Shown here piece after piece: positions 46,402 to 55,847 of a stretch of DNA of 64,000 nt. Origin of the DNA: Burkholderiaceae bacterium. GTDB taxonomy: Bacteria; Pseudomonadota; Gammaproteobacteria; Burkholderiales; Burkholderiaceae_C. The translations under genes and the position numbers were made by a program. The notes beneath the pieces were generated by a model that was given only the letters and a program-made list of their open reading frames with translations, was not told the origin of the DNA and searched no databases. The DNA is taken from NCBI GenBank assembly GCA_031253795.1, contig JAIRVR010000003.1, positions 1 to 64,000 on the forward strand. The letters are read 5' to 3'. Position 1 is the stretch's first letter. Each line of letters begins with the position of its first letter.

Positions 46402-47391
46402 CTACTGCGGCTGAAAGCCACTGCGCCGAATGATACCGGCCCAGACCTGGCTGTAGGCCTGCTCACGGGCCGCCAACTGGGGGGGAGCCATGTAACCCAC
46501 TGTAAGACCAAGCCCCGTCAGCTGGTCGTACACGTCCGACTGCTTGAGGACGGCCGCCACGCCGGCCGAGAAACGGTCGATGAAGGCCTGGGGCGTGCCG
46601 CGCGGCGCATAGATGCCGTAGTAGGGCATGTCCTCGAAGCCCTTGACGCCCTGCTCGGCCAGCGTGGGCACCTCGGGCATGGCGGCCTGGCGCCGTGTGC
46701 CCAGCACGCCGATCACGCGCAGCTTGCCGGCCTTGTGGTTCTCCATGAAGTCCTGCACCGAAGCAATGCCTGCGGGAATCTGGTTGCCCAGCATATCGGC
46801 CAGCATGGGGGCGCTGCCGCGGTAGGGGGCGGCCACCAGGTCCATCCTGTAATGCTCGCCCAGCAGCTTGACCAGGAACTCCGGCGTGGAGGCCGGCGCC
46901 GGAATGCCGATGCTGCCGCGACGCGCGCCCTGGCGCACCCATTGCACATACTCGGCCAGGTTGCGTGCCGGCGTGGCGCTGGAGACGGCCAGCGCGTTGA
47001 CGAAGGTGGCAAAGCCCGCCACGGGCACGAAGTCCTGGACCGGGTCGAAGCCCGGCTTTTTGACCACCTGGGGCAGGATGGAGATGGTGTGGTCGTGCGT
47101 GAGAAACAGGGTGTGGCCGTCGGCCGGTGCGGCCTTGAGCTGCTGGGCCGCGATCTGGCCACCCGCACCCGGTCGGTTGTCCACGATCACCGTCATGCCC
47201 AGCTCGTCCTTGAGGCGGTCGGCCAGCAGGCGGGCGATGGCATCGGTGCCGCCGCCGGGCGGAAAGCCCACCAGAATGCGGATGGGCGTGCCGGACTGGG
47301 CCCAGGCCAGCGGCGCCAAGGCAGCAGAGGCAGCGGCCGCGCCGGTGGCGCGCAGACCCAGGGACAGAAGCTGGCGGCGGGAGGTGGTCAT
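46402..47391 (-). CDS. Bug/TctC-family solute-binding protein (Tat-type signal)
   Basis: A 329-residue orphan receptor. The N-terminus SRRQLLSLGL followed by an Ala-rich core looks like a Tat signal, cleaved after AWA near residue 31. Family blocks are IRILVGFPPGGGTDAIARLLADRL and VIVDNRPGAGGQIAAQ. It begins 17 bp after argH on the same strand and may share its transcript. No transporter membrane subunits are present. The ligand is probably a carboxylate, unidentified. Confidence 0.9.
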   Translation of the reverse strand: MTTSRRQLLSLGLRATGAAAASAALAPLAWAQSGTPIRILVGFPPGGGTDAIARLLADRLKDELGMTVIVDNRPGAGGQIAAQQLKAAPADGHTLFLTHDHTISILPQVVKKPGFDPVQDFVPVAGFATFVNALAVSSATPARNLAEYVQWVRQGARRGSIGIPAPASTPEFLVKLLGEHYRMDLVAAPYRGSAPMLADMLGNQIPAGIASVQDFMENHKAGKLRVIGVLGTRRQAAMPEVPTLAEQGVKGFEDMPYYGIYAPRGTPQAFIDRFSAGVAAVLKQSDVYDQLTGLGLTVGYMAPPQLAAREQAYSQVWAGIIRRSGFQPQ

Positions 47392-47408
47392 GGTGTCGTG
47401 GCCGTCGA

Positions 47409-48878
47409 TCAGCCCAGGCGGGCCTGCAGACGTTCCTGGTGGCGCTGGAGCTGGGCGCGCACCTGGGCCGGCGCCGTGCCGCCCAGGGTGTTGCGGGCAT
47501 TGAGCGAGCCTTCCAGACTCAGCGCCTCGAAGACATCGGCCTCGATGCCGGGGTTGAAGGCTTGCAGCTCGGCCAGCGGCAGCTCGGTCAGGTCCACGCC
47601 CTTTTGCGAGGCAAGCTTGACGGCGTGGGCCACGGTCTCGTGGGCGTCACGGAAGGGCAGGCCCTTCTTGACCAGGTAGTCGGCCAGGTCGGTCGCCGTG
47701 GCATAGCCCTTGAGCGCGGCCGCACGCATGGCCTGCGCATTGACGGTGATGCCGCCCTTCTTGGCGCCCGTGGCAGCGTCGGCCTGGCCGCCGATCATTT
47801 CGGCGAAGATGCGCAGCGTGTCCTTCAAGGTGTCCACCGTGTCGAACAGCGGCTCCTTGTCTTCCTGGTTGTCCTTGTTGTAGGCCAGGGGCTGGCCCTT
47901 CATCAGGGTGATCAGGCCCATCAGATGGCCGACCACGCGGCCCGTCTTGCCGCGCGCCAGTTCGGGCACGTCGGGGTTCTTCTTCTGGGGCATGATGGAC
48001 GAGCCCGTGGTGAACCGGTCCGCGATGCGGATGAAGCCGAAGTTCTGGCTCATCCAGATGATGAGTTCCTCGGACAGGCGGCTCACATGGACCATGCACA
48101 GGCTGGCCGCCGAGGTGAATTCGATGGCGAAGTCACGGTCGCTGACACCGTCCAGCGAGTTCTGGCACACGCCTTCCATGGCCAGGCTGCGCGCCACGCG
48201 CTCGCGGTCCAGCGGATAGGTCGTGCCGGCCAGGGCCGCGCTGCCCAGGGGCAGAACGTTGACACGCTTGCGCACGTCCAGCATGCGCTCGGCGTCGCGC
48301 TTGAACATCTCCACATAGGCCAGCAGATGGTGGGCGAAGCTCACGGGCTGGGCCACCTGCAGGTGGGTGAAGCCCGGCAGGATCACATCCACGTTCTGCG
48401 CGGCCACCTCGACCAGGGACAGCTGCAGCTCGCCCAGCAGGCCTTCGATCAGGTCGATTTCGCCGCGCAGCCACAGGCGCACGTCGGTGGCCACCTGGTC
48501 GTTGCGGCTGCGGCCCGTGTGCAGGCGCTTGCCGGCATCACCGACCAGCTGGGTCAGGCGGGCTTCGATGTTCAGGTGCACGTCCTCGAGGTCCAGCTTC
48601 CACTCGAACTGGCCGGACTCGATTTCCTGGGTGATCTGGGCCATGCCCTTCTGGATGGCCGCATGGTCCGCGGCGGCAATGATGCCCTGCGCCGCCAGCA
48701 TCTCGGCATGGGCCAGGCTGCCCGCGATGTCGGCCTGCCACAGGCGCTTGTCGAAGAACACGCTGGAGGTGTAGCGCTTGACCAGATCGCTCATGGGCTC
48801 TTCGAAAAGGGCGGACCAGGCCTGGGCCTTGGTGTCGAGCTGATTGTGCGAGGCGGACGTTGGTTGATTGGCAGACAT
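47409..48878 (-). CDS. argH: argininosuccinate lyase
   Basis: Final step of arginine synthesis: argininosuccinate to arginine plus fumarate. The superfamily signature [10 protein letters not shown] is at residues 292-301, with [13 protein letters not shown] at 120-132 and the THLQ catalytic His region at 171-174. The protein has 489 residues. The ATG at [10 protein letters not shown] gives a slightly extended N-terminus. It diverges from the LytS-type kinase gene. Confidence 0.95.
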   Translation of the reverse strand: MSANQPTSASHNQLDTKAQAWSALFEEPMSDLVKRYTSSVFFDKRLWQADIAGSLAHAEMLAAQGIIAAADHAAIQKGMAQITQEIESGQFEWKLDLEDVHLNIEARLTQLVGDAGKRLHTGRSRNDQVATDVRLWLRGEIDLIEGLLGELQLSLVEVAAQNVDVILPGFTHLQVAQPVSFAHHLLAYVEMFKRDAERMLDVRKRVNVLPLGSAALAGTTYPLDRERVARSLAMEGVCQNSLDGVSDRDFAIEFTSAASLCMVHVSRLSEELIIWMSQNFGFIRIADRFTTGSSIMPQKKNPDVPELARGKTGRVVGHLMGLITLMKGQPLAYNKDNQEDKEPLFDTVDTLKDTLRIFAEMIGGQADAATGAKKGGITVNAQAMRAAALKGYATATDLADYLVKKGLPFRDAHETVAHAVKLASQKGVDLTELPLAELQAFNPGIEADVFEALSLEGSLNARNTLGGTAPAQVRAQLQRHQERLQARLG

Positions 48879-49103
48879 GTGAAGGCGATCGTCGAAAAAG
48901 CCGCGGACGCCACAGCGCCCGCGCGGGCAGGAAGCGAAGATTCTATCGATCTGTGCCGCCCGGGGCCCAGGCGGCCGTGCATGACCTGCATCGGGCCCGG
49001 CTGCCGGCCCTGCGCGCAGACCCGGGCGCAGGCTGTCCAGCGCCGCTCGCCATGCCCATAATCCAGGGCGGGCAGCTGCCCCGCCCCACCCTCCACCCTG
49101 TCC

Positions 49104-50171
49104 ATGACCGCCCCTGCCAAAGCCCGCCTGCCCCTGCGCCCCGCGCTGGTCTTTGACGCCTGCAATGCCGGCGTGGTGCTGCGCGCCGTGCTCTTCGTGC
49201 AGGCCGTGGTGGCCACGGCCGCCATGTTCATGGCCGATTCGCCCCTGCACTGGCTGGAAGGCATGGCGGCACTGACGGGCGCCAGCCTGCCAGGCACCCT
49301 GCTCTGGCTGGTGGCGGCCTGCCTGCTCAAGCACCGCCTGCAGCGCCTGCCGGCGCGCGGCCAGTACATGGCAGGCGTGCTGCTGGGCGCCGTGGCCGGC
49401 CTGTACGCCTGCGCCATGCTTCAGCTGTCGGGCAGCGAATCACCGCCCTGGCTGGCCTGCGCCACCACGGGCGCCCTGCTGGCCGCCCTGCTGGTGGCCG
49501 CCCTGGTGCTGCGCGCGCGCGGCCTGGCACCGGCCGATACCCAGGCGCGGCTGGCCGAGCTGCAGTCGCGCATACGCCCGCATTTCCTGTTCAACACACT
49601 CAACAGCGCCATTGCCCTGGTGCGTGCCGAGCCCGCCAAGGCCGAGGCCTTGCTGGAAGACCTCAGCGACCTGTTCCGCTATGCGCTGGCCGAGCCCCAC
49701 AGCACGACCACCCTGGCCGAGGAAATCGAGCTGGCCCAGCGTTATCTGGCCATCGAACAGGTGCGCTTCGGCGACCGGCTGCAGGTGCAGTGGCAGCTGG
49801 ACGCCAGCGTCCACCATGCGCTGCTGCCGCCATTGCTTCTCCAGCCGCTGGTGGAAAATGCCATACGCCATGGCGTGGAACCCAGCGCGCGCGGCGGCAA
49901 GCTCCAGGTGCGCACCCTGCGCCGCGGCCAGCAGGCCGAAGTCCGCATCACGAATACGCTGGCCACGGGAACGGCCGACGCCGGCACGCGCGGCCATGGC
50001 ATGGCCCTGGCCAATGTGCGGGCCCGGCTGTCCCTGCTGCACGACCTGCAGGCCGGGTTCAGCGCCCGCAGTCTGCAGGGCCACTTCGTGGTGCGCGTCA
50101 CCCTGCCGCTGGCACAGCCCGCACGCGCCGCGCCCCCAACGACGAAACACCATGCACATCCTGATCGTTGA
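49104..50171 (+). CDS. LytS/AlgZ-type sensor histidine kinase
   Basis: A 355-residue membrane kinase: four N-terminal membrane helices (about 21-45, 57-75, 87-108, 117-138) and a His_kinase domain with the phosphorylated His160 in [11 protein letters not shown] and the N box [11 protein letters not shown]. The short membrane sensor with no periplasmic domain matches AlgZ/FimS of pseudomonads. It overlaps its regulator gene by 20 bp. The ligand is unknown. Confidence 0.9.
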   Translation: MTAPAKARLPLRPALVFDACNAGVVLRAVLFVQAVVATAAMFMADSPLHWLEGMAALTGASLPGTLLWLVAACLLKHRLQRLPARGQYMAGVLLGAVAGLYACAMLQLSGSESPPWLACATTGALLAALLVAALVLRARGLAPADTQARLAELQSRIRPHFLFNTLNSAIALVRAEPAKAEALLEDLSDLFRYALAEPHSTTTLAEEIELAQRYLAIEQVRFGDRLQVQWQLDASVHHALLPPLLLQPLVENAIRHGVEPSARGGKLQVRTLRRGQQAEVRITNTLATGTADAGTRGHGMALANVRARLSLLHDLQAGFSARSLQGHFVVRVTLPLAQPARAAPPTTKHHAHPDR

Positions 50172-50916
50172 CGACGAAACCCTGGCCCGCGCCCGGCTGC
50201 ACACCCTGCTGGCCGATGTGGCCGCCTGCACGGGAGGCCCGACCCACCTGGTGAGCGAAGCCGCCGACGCGCAGCAGGCCATGGCCCTGCTGCAGGCGCC
50301 GGGCCCGCGCCCCGTGGAGCTGGTGCTGCTGGACATCCACATGCCGGGCCAGGACGGCCTGACCCTGGCCCGTGCCCTGCGCCGCCTGCCCCTGCCACCG
50401 GCCGTGGTCTTTGTCACGGCCCACGCCGGCCATGCGGTCGAGGCCTTCGACCTGGATGCCGCCGACTACCTGACCAAGCCCGTGCGCCGCGAACGCCTGC
50501 AACAGGCCCTGGCCAAGGCCGCGCGCAGCGCCCCCCTGCAACAGGGGGTGGAACGCGAGGCCGGCCCCGTGCTGCTGATACAGGACCGGGGCGCCAGCAT
50601 GCGGCTGCCGCTGTCCGAGGTGCTCTACCTCAAGGCCGAGCAGAAATACGTGACCGTGCGCACCGTCTCGCGCAGCTACATCTTCGATGGTGCACTGGCC
50701 GAACTGGAGGCACGCCACGCCGAGCGGCTGCTGCGCGTGCACCGCAACGCCCTGGTGGCGCGCGATGCCCTGCGCAGCCTGGAGCGCCATGACGACCCGG
50801 CCGAGGGCGAGGGCTGGGCCCTGCGCCTGCACGGCGTGCCCGAGCTGCTGGCCGTCTCGCGCCGCCAGCTGCCCCAGGTGCGTGCGGCCATGCGGGACCA
50901 GGGCCAGCCCCGCTGA
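50152..50916 (+). CDS. LytTR response regulator, AlgR-like
   Basis: A 254-residue regulator with a receiver domain (phosphoacceptor Asp61 in LLDIHMPGQDG, Lys in LTKPV) and a C-terminal LytTR DNA-binding domain (EVLYLKAEQKYVTVRT, LRVHRNALV). Partner of the kinase it overlaps. AlgR relatives control exopolysaccharide and pili in pseudomonads; targets here are unknown. Its stop codon lies inside a 15-bp tandem repeat. Confidence 0.92.
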   Translation: MHILIVDDETLARARLHTLLADVAACTGGPTHLVSEAADAQQAMALLQAPGPRPVELVLLDIHMPGQDGLTLARALRRLPLPPAVVFVTAHAGHAVEAFDLDAADYLTKPVRRERLQQALAKAARSAPLQQGVEREAGPVLLIQDRGASMRLPLSEVLYLKAEQKYVTVRTVSRSYIFDGALAELEARHAERLLRVHRNALVARDALRSLERHDDPAEGEGWALRLHGVPELLAVSRRQLPQVRAAMRDQGQPR

Positions 50917-50965
50917 CGGCAGTCCCGCTGACGGCAGCCCCGCTGACGGCAGCCCCGCCGAGAGC
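50906..50965 (+). repeat. 15-bp tandem repeat across the response-regulator stop codon
   Basis: Three near-identical copies of AGCCCCGCTGACGGC (second copy with AGTCCC) plus a fourth degenerate copy. The TGA stop of the regulator is in the first copy. The last unit also starts a GCCCCGC/GCGGGGC stem (50952-50973) that could be a weak terminator between the convergent genes, but lacks a T-run. Confidence 0.75.
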
Positions 50966-50995
50966 CGCGGGGCATGCCTGCGGTGGCCCGCAAGC

Positions 50996-52471
50996 TCAGG
51001 CCATCTTCCTCGACAGGTCCCACATGGCATCGACCAGCAGGTCCACGTCGCGCGCGTCGTGCCACAGGTGGGTGGAGACCCGCACGCCCCAGTGGTCGGC
51101 CGCCGCGCCGATGACGGCGAAGTTGGAGTTGCGGATGACGAAGCCCTGGGGATAGTCGCTGAGCATGCGCGCCACGAAGGTCGAGGACTTGGTCCCGTCC
51201 ATCACATCGGCCTTGTTCTGGAAGGGGTTGAAGCAGGTCAGCGCCGACAGCAGCTTGGGGTCGTCCTTGGGCGAGTACAGCGAATCCACACCCCAGCGCT
51301 CGACGATCTTTTCCTTGAGATAGGACGACAGCGTCAGGTCGTAGGTCTCGATCTTCTTGCGGCCGATGCCATCCCACTGCGAGCAGGCCTGGGCCAGGGC
51401 CATGAACATGGGTGTGTGCACGCTGCCGCAGGCCGTGACCGACGCCGCGATGTCGTAGGTTTCCTTGGCCGTGGTGGTGCGATCCAGCGCCGGGTAGGTG
51501 CTGGTGTGTACCGGATACCACTTGGGCAGGGGCAGCGGATTGGAGGCGCGGATCTTGTTGCGGATGATCAGGATGCCCGTGGAGCCGGGGCCGCACTGCC
51601 ATTTGTGGCCCGCGCCCGACATGAAGTCCATGCCCAGGTCGGCGTAGTTGTAGGCCATCATGCCCGGCAGGTGGGCGCCGTCCACGATGCTGATCAGGCC
51701 ATGAGCCTTGACCACGCCCATGAGGTCGGCAATGGGCAGCATGGTGCCGGTCTTGTAGGTCGGCGAGGACCACATCATGGCCCGCACGCGCTTGCCCTGG
51801 GCCTTGAGCGCGCGGATGCGCTCATCGAACAGGTTCACATAGGTGGCCGCCGTCTGGTTGTTGCCCACGGGCAGGGCAATGCGCGAGACCTCGATGCCAT
51901 AGCGGTCCTGGGCGATCTTCAACGGCGTATCGCCGCCGCCGTGCTCGTGGTTGGTGGTCACCACCACGTCACCGCGCTGCCAGTCCAGGCCCAGGATGGC
52001 ATGGCACATGCCCGAGGAGGTATTGGCCGAGAAGGCCAGTTCGTCGCCATCCACGCCGAAGCCGGCGGCCACCTGCTTGCGCAGGTCCAGCAGGTTGCTG
52101 TAGCCATTGCCCGAGTCGGCCGCCTTCTTGCGGTTTTCGGCATCGAACACATCGAGCACCAGCTTGGGCATGGAGCCTGCCGTGCCGATGTTCATATAGG
52201 TCTTCTCCGGCTTGAGGATGAACATGTTCTGTACGCTGGTCCAGAAGGCCTCGTCGCGCACCAGTTGCTCGCGCAGCGCCTCGGCCGCGGTCTGTGCATT
52301 GCTGCTTCCGCAGGCTGCGACCAGCGGGCCCAGCGTGGCCGCGCCGGCGCCATAGCCCAGCATGCGCAGGAAATCACGGCGCTTGGAGGTCCAGCGGGGC
52401 GCATCGGCTGCGTCGAGACCGGCGATGGCGCAGCCTTCGCGGGCAGCCAGGGGGGATGGTTGGGTGTTCAT
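50996..52471 (-). CDS. Tat-exported class V aminotransferase-fold PLP enzyme
   Basis: A 491-residue fold-type I PLP enzyme of the class V group (isopenicillin-N epimerase, cysteine desulfurase-like). A twin-arginine signal lies at RRDFLRMLGYG (Arg31-Arg32), with a possible lipobox VAAC at Cys54. The PLP Schiff-base lysine is Lys290 in GHKWQCGPGSTG, and IVDGAHLPG supplies the cofactor Asp. Export of a folded, cofactor-loaded PLP enzyme is uncommon. It is 25 bp downstream of a RidA-family lipoprotein gene, so the two likely work together. The substrate is not known. Confidence 0.88.
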   Translation of the reverse strand: MNTQPSPLAAREGCAIAGLDAADAPRWTSKRRDFLRMLGYGAGAATLGPLVAACGSSNAQTAAEALREQLVRDEAFWTSVQNMFILKPEKTYMNIGTAGSMPKLVLDVFDAENRKKAADSGNGYSNLLDLRKQVAAGFGVDGDELAFSANTSSGMCHAILGLDWQRGDVVVTTNHEHGGGDTPLKIAQDRYGIEVSRIALPVGNNQTAATYVNLFDERIRALKAQGKRVRAMMWSSPTYKTGTMLPIADLMGVVKAHGLISIVDGAHLPGMMAYNYADLGMDFMSGAGHKWQCGPGSTGILIIRNKIRASNPLPLPKWYPVHTSTYPALDRTTTAKETYDIAASVTACGSVHTPMFMALAQACSQWDGIGRKKIETYDLTLSSYLKEKIVERWGVDSLYSPKDDPKLLSALTCFNPFQNKADVMDGTKSSTFVARMLSDYPQGFVIRNSNFAVIGAAADHWGVRVSTHLWHDARDVDLLVDAMWDLSRKMA

Positions 52472-52496
52472 GGGGGGCTCCCTGGGTCTGTGGCGT

Positions 52497-52967
52497 TCAG
52501 CGACGGCCGACGATGGCCGAGATTTCGATCTTCACGTCGCGCGGCAGGCGTGCGACCTCCACCGTGGCGCGCGCCGGCGCCGCGGTCTTGAAGTACTCGC
52601 CATAGACCTTGTTCATGGCGGCGAACTCGTTGAGGTCCTTCATGAAGACCTGGGTGGACAGCACATCCTCATAGGACAAGCCCTGGGATTTGAGCTTGGC
52701 GCCGATGTGGTCGAGCACGGCCCGCGTCTGCTCCTCGATGGTCGTGCCGTTGATGGCATTGCCCGCGGCATTGAGTGGCAGCACCCCCGAGAAGTAGATG
52801 GTGCTGCCATGGGCCACCATCTGCGAATAGGGGCCTATGGCCGGATAGATCTGCGTGGTCGACAGCACCTCGCGCTTGTTCGGCGCCGCGCAGCCCGCCA
52901 GACCCGCGGCCAGCACCGCCGCTGCACCGGCCAGCGCCAGGCGCCCCATGTTCAACCGTGTACCCAT
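52497..52967 (-). CDS. RidA-family lipoprotein
   Basis: A 156-residue RidA/YjgF domain behind a lipoprotein signal peptide (lipobox LAGC, Cys26). RidA removes reactive enamine/imine intermediates released by PLP enzymes. The catalytic elements are kept: GPYSQMV, the PAR arginine in APARATVEVARLP, and DVKIEISAI, almost the same as cytosolic RidA. The ATG has a perfect AAGGAGG ribosome site; an upstream in-frame ATG would bury the signal. It precedes the exported PLP enzyme in an apparent two-gene operon. Confidence 0.9.
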   Translation of the reverse strand: MGTRLNMGRLALAGAAAVLAAGLAGCAAPNKREVLSTTQIYPAIGPYSQMVAHGSTIYFSGVLPLNAAGNAINGTTIEEQTRAVLDHIGAKLKSQGLSYEDVLSTQVFMKDLNEFAAMNKVYGEYFKTAAPARATVEVARLPRDVKIEISAIVGRR

Positions 52968-53730
52968 GACATTCCTCCTTGAGATCAGAAAACCGAAATG
53001 GCCGGCATCCGTGTGATTTCCCACTACCCGGTAAAAACCTGCTGAAGCGGCCCCACAAAATGCGGCAGGATTCTCAAGCCATTGAAACAATTTGATTCAA
53101 AAAGGCTTGCTCCCCGGAGAAATTCTAGGCAGATCTTTTGGTAGCTCGATAATCAATTTTCCCCTACGTAGCAGTACGCAGATTAATCTACGCAATGTTA
53201 CGCAGGCCGCAGAAATGGCTCTGCAGTGGTGCGATGCAGCGCACCGGAATCTGCCCGGACCGGATCTAGGACCGCACCATCCTGGACTTGCGTTCACGCT
53301 CTTTTTCGCCATGTCCTCCAGTGAAAACAGGGGACTCCAGCGGCAGAAGGGGCCTGCCGCACGATGTGGCACGAAACCTGCTTTTCAGCATTTGCATCGG
53401 AAACGAATGCACTACCGTATCGCAGCAGTCACCGAGAAAACATTCCGAGGAAAATCCGCGACAGCAAAATGCATGACGCATGCCTTTATATACGGGATGA
53501 TGTTTCCGTTTCCGGCCAGATCATTATTTTCCTGAGACCATGAGAGCCCTGGAAGAAAACCATTGCAGAAAATATCCCGACCATTATCTCCATGCCGCGC
53601 AACCAATCCGCGGACATGGAATGCCGGCACGCCCTGCGGCCTGTCGCAAACCCTGGGTGCGCGCAAATCCTGTTGACAAGGATCAAGCCCAGGAAGCACA
53701 AAAGCGTCGGTGCACTCCTTGCTGGCTGCC
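52968..53730. other. AT-richer intergenic region between RidA and the Cache kinase
   Basis: About 760 bp with markedly lower GC than the genes on both sides. Several short frames cross it on both strands (for example 53092-53535 plus), but none has a recognisable domain or strong ribosome site. It contains the TACG direct-repeat cluster near 53165-53205, a palindrome AGATTAATCT (53180-53189), and a perfect TTGACA at 53673-53678 with only a weak -10 partner. It is probably a divergent control region, possibly with transferred or degenerate DNA. Confidence 0.55.
53165..53205 (+). repeat. cluster of TACG-type direct repeats around a palindrome
   Basis: TACGTAG, TACGCAG, TACGCAA and TACGCAG begin at 53165, 53175, 53189 and 53199. 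They form two pairs, each 10 bp (about one helix turn) apart, flanking AGATTAATCT. The spacing looks like a regulator binding array; the nearby NarL-type regulator is one candidate. Confidence 0.5.
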
Positions 53731-55158
53731 ATGCAACTCCCACTGAAACTTGCGCTCTGGTCCATCGTCTCCATCCTGGTCGCCCTGGGCCTGGTCGCGG
53801 TGACCGTTCAGCACCAGACCCTGGAGCTGGCGCGCCAGGAACGCAACCTGGTCGAAACCGCCTACCTGCACAGCAAGGAGACCGAGCTGCGCCACTACGT
53901 GCAGCTGGCCAGCACGGCGCTGGCGCGCATCAAGGCCAGCGGCGACAGCCTGGCCGAGCAGCAGCGCCTGGCCCTGGCCACCCTGGCCCAGATGCAGTTC
54001 GGCGAGGATGGCTATTTCTTCGTCTACGACCAGAGCGGCAAGGTGCTGCTGGACGCCCAGCAGATGGGCCTGGCCAATGTGGACCTGTGCGACCCGGCCA
54101 GCCCCGGCGGTGCCGTTCCCGCCAAGCTCATCCTCGATACCGCCGCCACCGGTGGCGGCCTGGTGCGGTACAGCTGGCACAAGCCCTCCTCCCAGCGCAT
54201 GGAGGACAAGCTCGGCTATGTCGCCACCGTGCCCGAATGGGGCTGGTCGCTGGGCACGGGCCTGTACCTCGACGATGTGGCCCAGGCCCTGGGCAAGATC
54301 GATGAAAGCGCCCAGCAGAACATTGCTGCCACACGCTGGCGCATCTTCGGCATCGCCTCGCTGTGCATCGTTCTGATCGGGGTGGCGGGGCTGGTCTTCA
54401 ATGTCAGCGACCACCGCGTGTCCAGCAGCAAGCTGCAACAGCTGGCCCAGCGCGTGGTGCGCTCCCAGGAGGAGGAGCGCACGCGCGTGGCCCGCGAACT
54501 GCACGATGGCGTGGTCCAGGTCCTGGTCTCGTCCAAATTCCTGCTGGAGACGGCCCAGTCCCAATTGCGCCGCATCACGGGCAAGGAGCCACCGCCGGCG
54601 GGCCGCATGGTGGACCAGGGGCTGGAGAGAATCAACCATGCGCTGGTGGAAATACGACGCGTCTCCCATGGCCTGAGGCCGGCCCTGCTGGACGACCTCG
54701 GCCTGGCGCCAGCGCTGGCGCTGATGAGCCAGCAAATGCACACCGAAGACGGCATGCGCCTGCATTTCGGCACACGCGGACAGGCCCTGGGCCTGCCCAC
54801 CGGCCACGGCACGGCGCTGTTTCGCGTGGCCCAGGAAGCCGTGATGAACGCCCAGCTGCACGCCCAGGCCACCCAGCTGGAGATGACCCTGCACTTCTCA
54901 CGCCGCCGCGTCATGCTGGAAGTCAGTGACGATGGCCGCGGCTTTGACATGCGGCGCGTCCAGCGCGACGGCCAGGGCGGCATCGGCCTGCGCAACATGC
55001 GCGAGCGCATCGAGGGCCTGGGCGGACGCCTGAGCATCACCTCGGACCGGCACGGCACGCGCCTGCTGGCCGTGCTGCCGCTGCCGGCCGAGTCCCCGAC
55101 GCCAGCCGGCAAGCCGCCCTCCGTTTCCGAATTCGAACTTCCGCAGGCCGCAGCATGA
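53731..55158 (+). CDS. Cache-domain NarL-type sensor histidine kinase
   Basis: From ATG 53731 (an upstream GTG at 53710 is also open) the protein is 475 residues. A membrane helix (about 7-27), a periplasmic single-Cache sensor (about 30-200, with GEDGYFFVYDQSGKVL), a second helix (205-224), a HisKA_3 domain with His258 in RELHDGVVQVL, and a HATPase domain with DDGRGFD and GIGLRNMRERI follow in order. Single-Cache sensors commonly bind small carboxylates. It overlaps the regulator gene by 4 bp. Confidence 0.9.
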   Translation: MQLPLKLALWSIVSILVALGLVAVTVQHQTLELARQERNLVETAYLHSKETELRHYVQLASTALARIKASGDSLAEQQRLALATLAQMQFGEDGYFFVYDQSGKVLLDAQQMGLANVDLCDPASPGGAVPAKLILDTAATGGGLVRYSWHKPSSQRMEDKLGYVATVPEWGWSLGTGLYLDDVAQALGKIDESAQQNIAATRWRIFGIASLCIVLIGVAGLVFNVSDHRVSSSKLQQLAQRVVRSQEEERTRVARELHDGVVQVLVSSKFLLETAQSQLRRITGKEPPPAGRMVDQGLERINHALVEIRRVSHGLRPALLDDLGLAPALALMSQQMHTEDGMRLHFGTRGQALGLPTGHGTALFRVAQEAVMNAQLHAQATQLEMTLHFSRRRVMLEVSDDGRGFDMRRVQRDGQGGIGLRNMRERIEGLGGRLSITSDRHGTRLLAVLPLPAESPTPAGKPPSVSEFELPQAAA

Positions 55159-55820
55159 TCCGCATCCTCCTGGTCGATGACCATCCCTTCGTACGCGACG
55201 GCGTTTCCATGCGGCTGCAGGCCACGGACCATATCCGCGTGGCGGGCGAGGCCGCCGGGGTGAGCGAGGCCCTGCACCTGGCGCGCGAGCTCTCACCCGA
55301 CATCGTGCTCACCGACATCCGCATGCCCCAGGCCAGCGGCATCGACCTGGCCGCGCTGTTCCGCGAACAATTTCCGCTGGTGCGCGTGCTCGTGCTGTCC
55401 ATGCACGAGGACCCCGAGTACGTGCGCCGGGCTGTGGCCCTGGGCGCGCGCGGCTATGTGCTCAAGGATGCGCCGGCCCAGCAGCTGATCGAGGCCATCG
55501 ACGCCGTCCATGCGGGGGGCCATTACTTCAGCCCCGGGCTGCTGCCCGTCATCGAGGCCACCCCCGCGGCGGACAGCCCCCACCGGGCTCTCACGCCACG
55601 CGAGGCCAGCGTGCTGCAGTGGATTTCGGAGGGCCGCTCCAACAAGGAAATTGCGGCCCTGATGGGCACCTCGGTGCGCACCGTCGAAACCCACCGTCTG
55701 CACCTGCGCCGCAAGCTGCGCATCGACGGCCATGCCGCCTTCATCAAGTACGCGGTGGACTATGCGGACCTGCTGGGCGGGCAGGCGCCGCCGGCATTGC
55801 AGGAAGGCGGCCGCTGCTAG
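55155..55820 (+). CDS. NarL/LuxR-type response regulator
   Basis: A 221-residue partner of the Cache kinase. Receiver domain with Asp54 in VLTDIRMPQASG and Lys in VLKDAPAQQL; LuxR-type helix-turn-helix at about residues 148-205 (LTPREASVLQWISEGRSNKEIA). The ATGA overlap with the kinase stop indicates one operon. Target genes are unknown; the TACG repeat array about 2 kb upstream is worth testing. Confidence 0.92.
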   Translation: MIRILLVDDHPFVRDGVSMRLQATDHIRVAGEAAGVSEALHLARELSPDIVLTDIRMPQASGIDLAALFREQFPLVRVLVLSMHEDPEYVRRAVALGARGYVLKDAPAQQLIEAIDAVHAGGHYFSPGLLPVIEATPAADSPHRALTPREASVLQWISEGRSNKEIAALMGTSVRTVETHRLHLRRKLRIDGHAAFIKYAVDYADLLGGQAPPALQEGGRC

Positions 55821-55847
55821 GTCCTGCGCCGGCTGCGCCGCAGCCGT

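Noticed and set aside
53092-53535. A 147-codon plus-strand frame in the AT-rich region
   Set aside because: No ribosome site, no recognisable domain, and irregular composition. It was kept only as part of the intergenic description.
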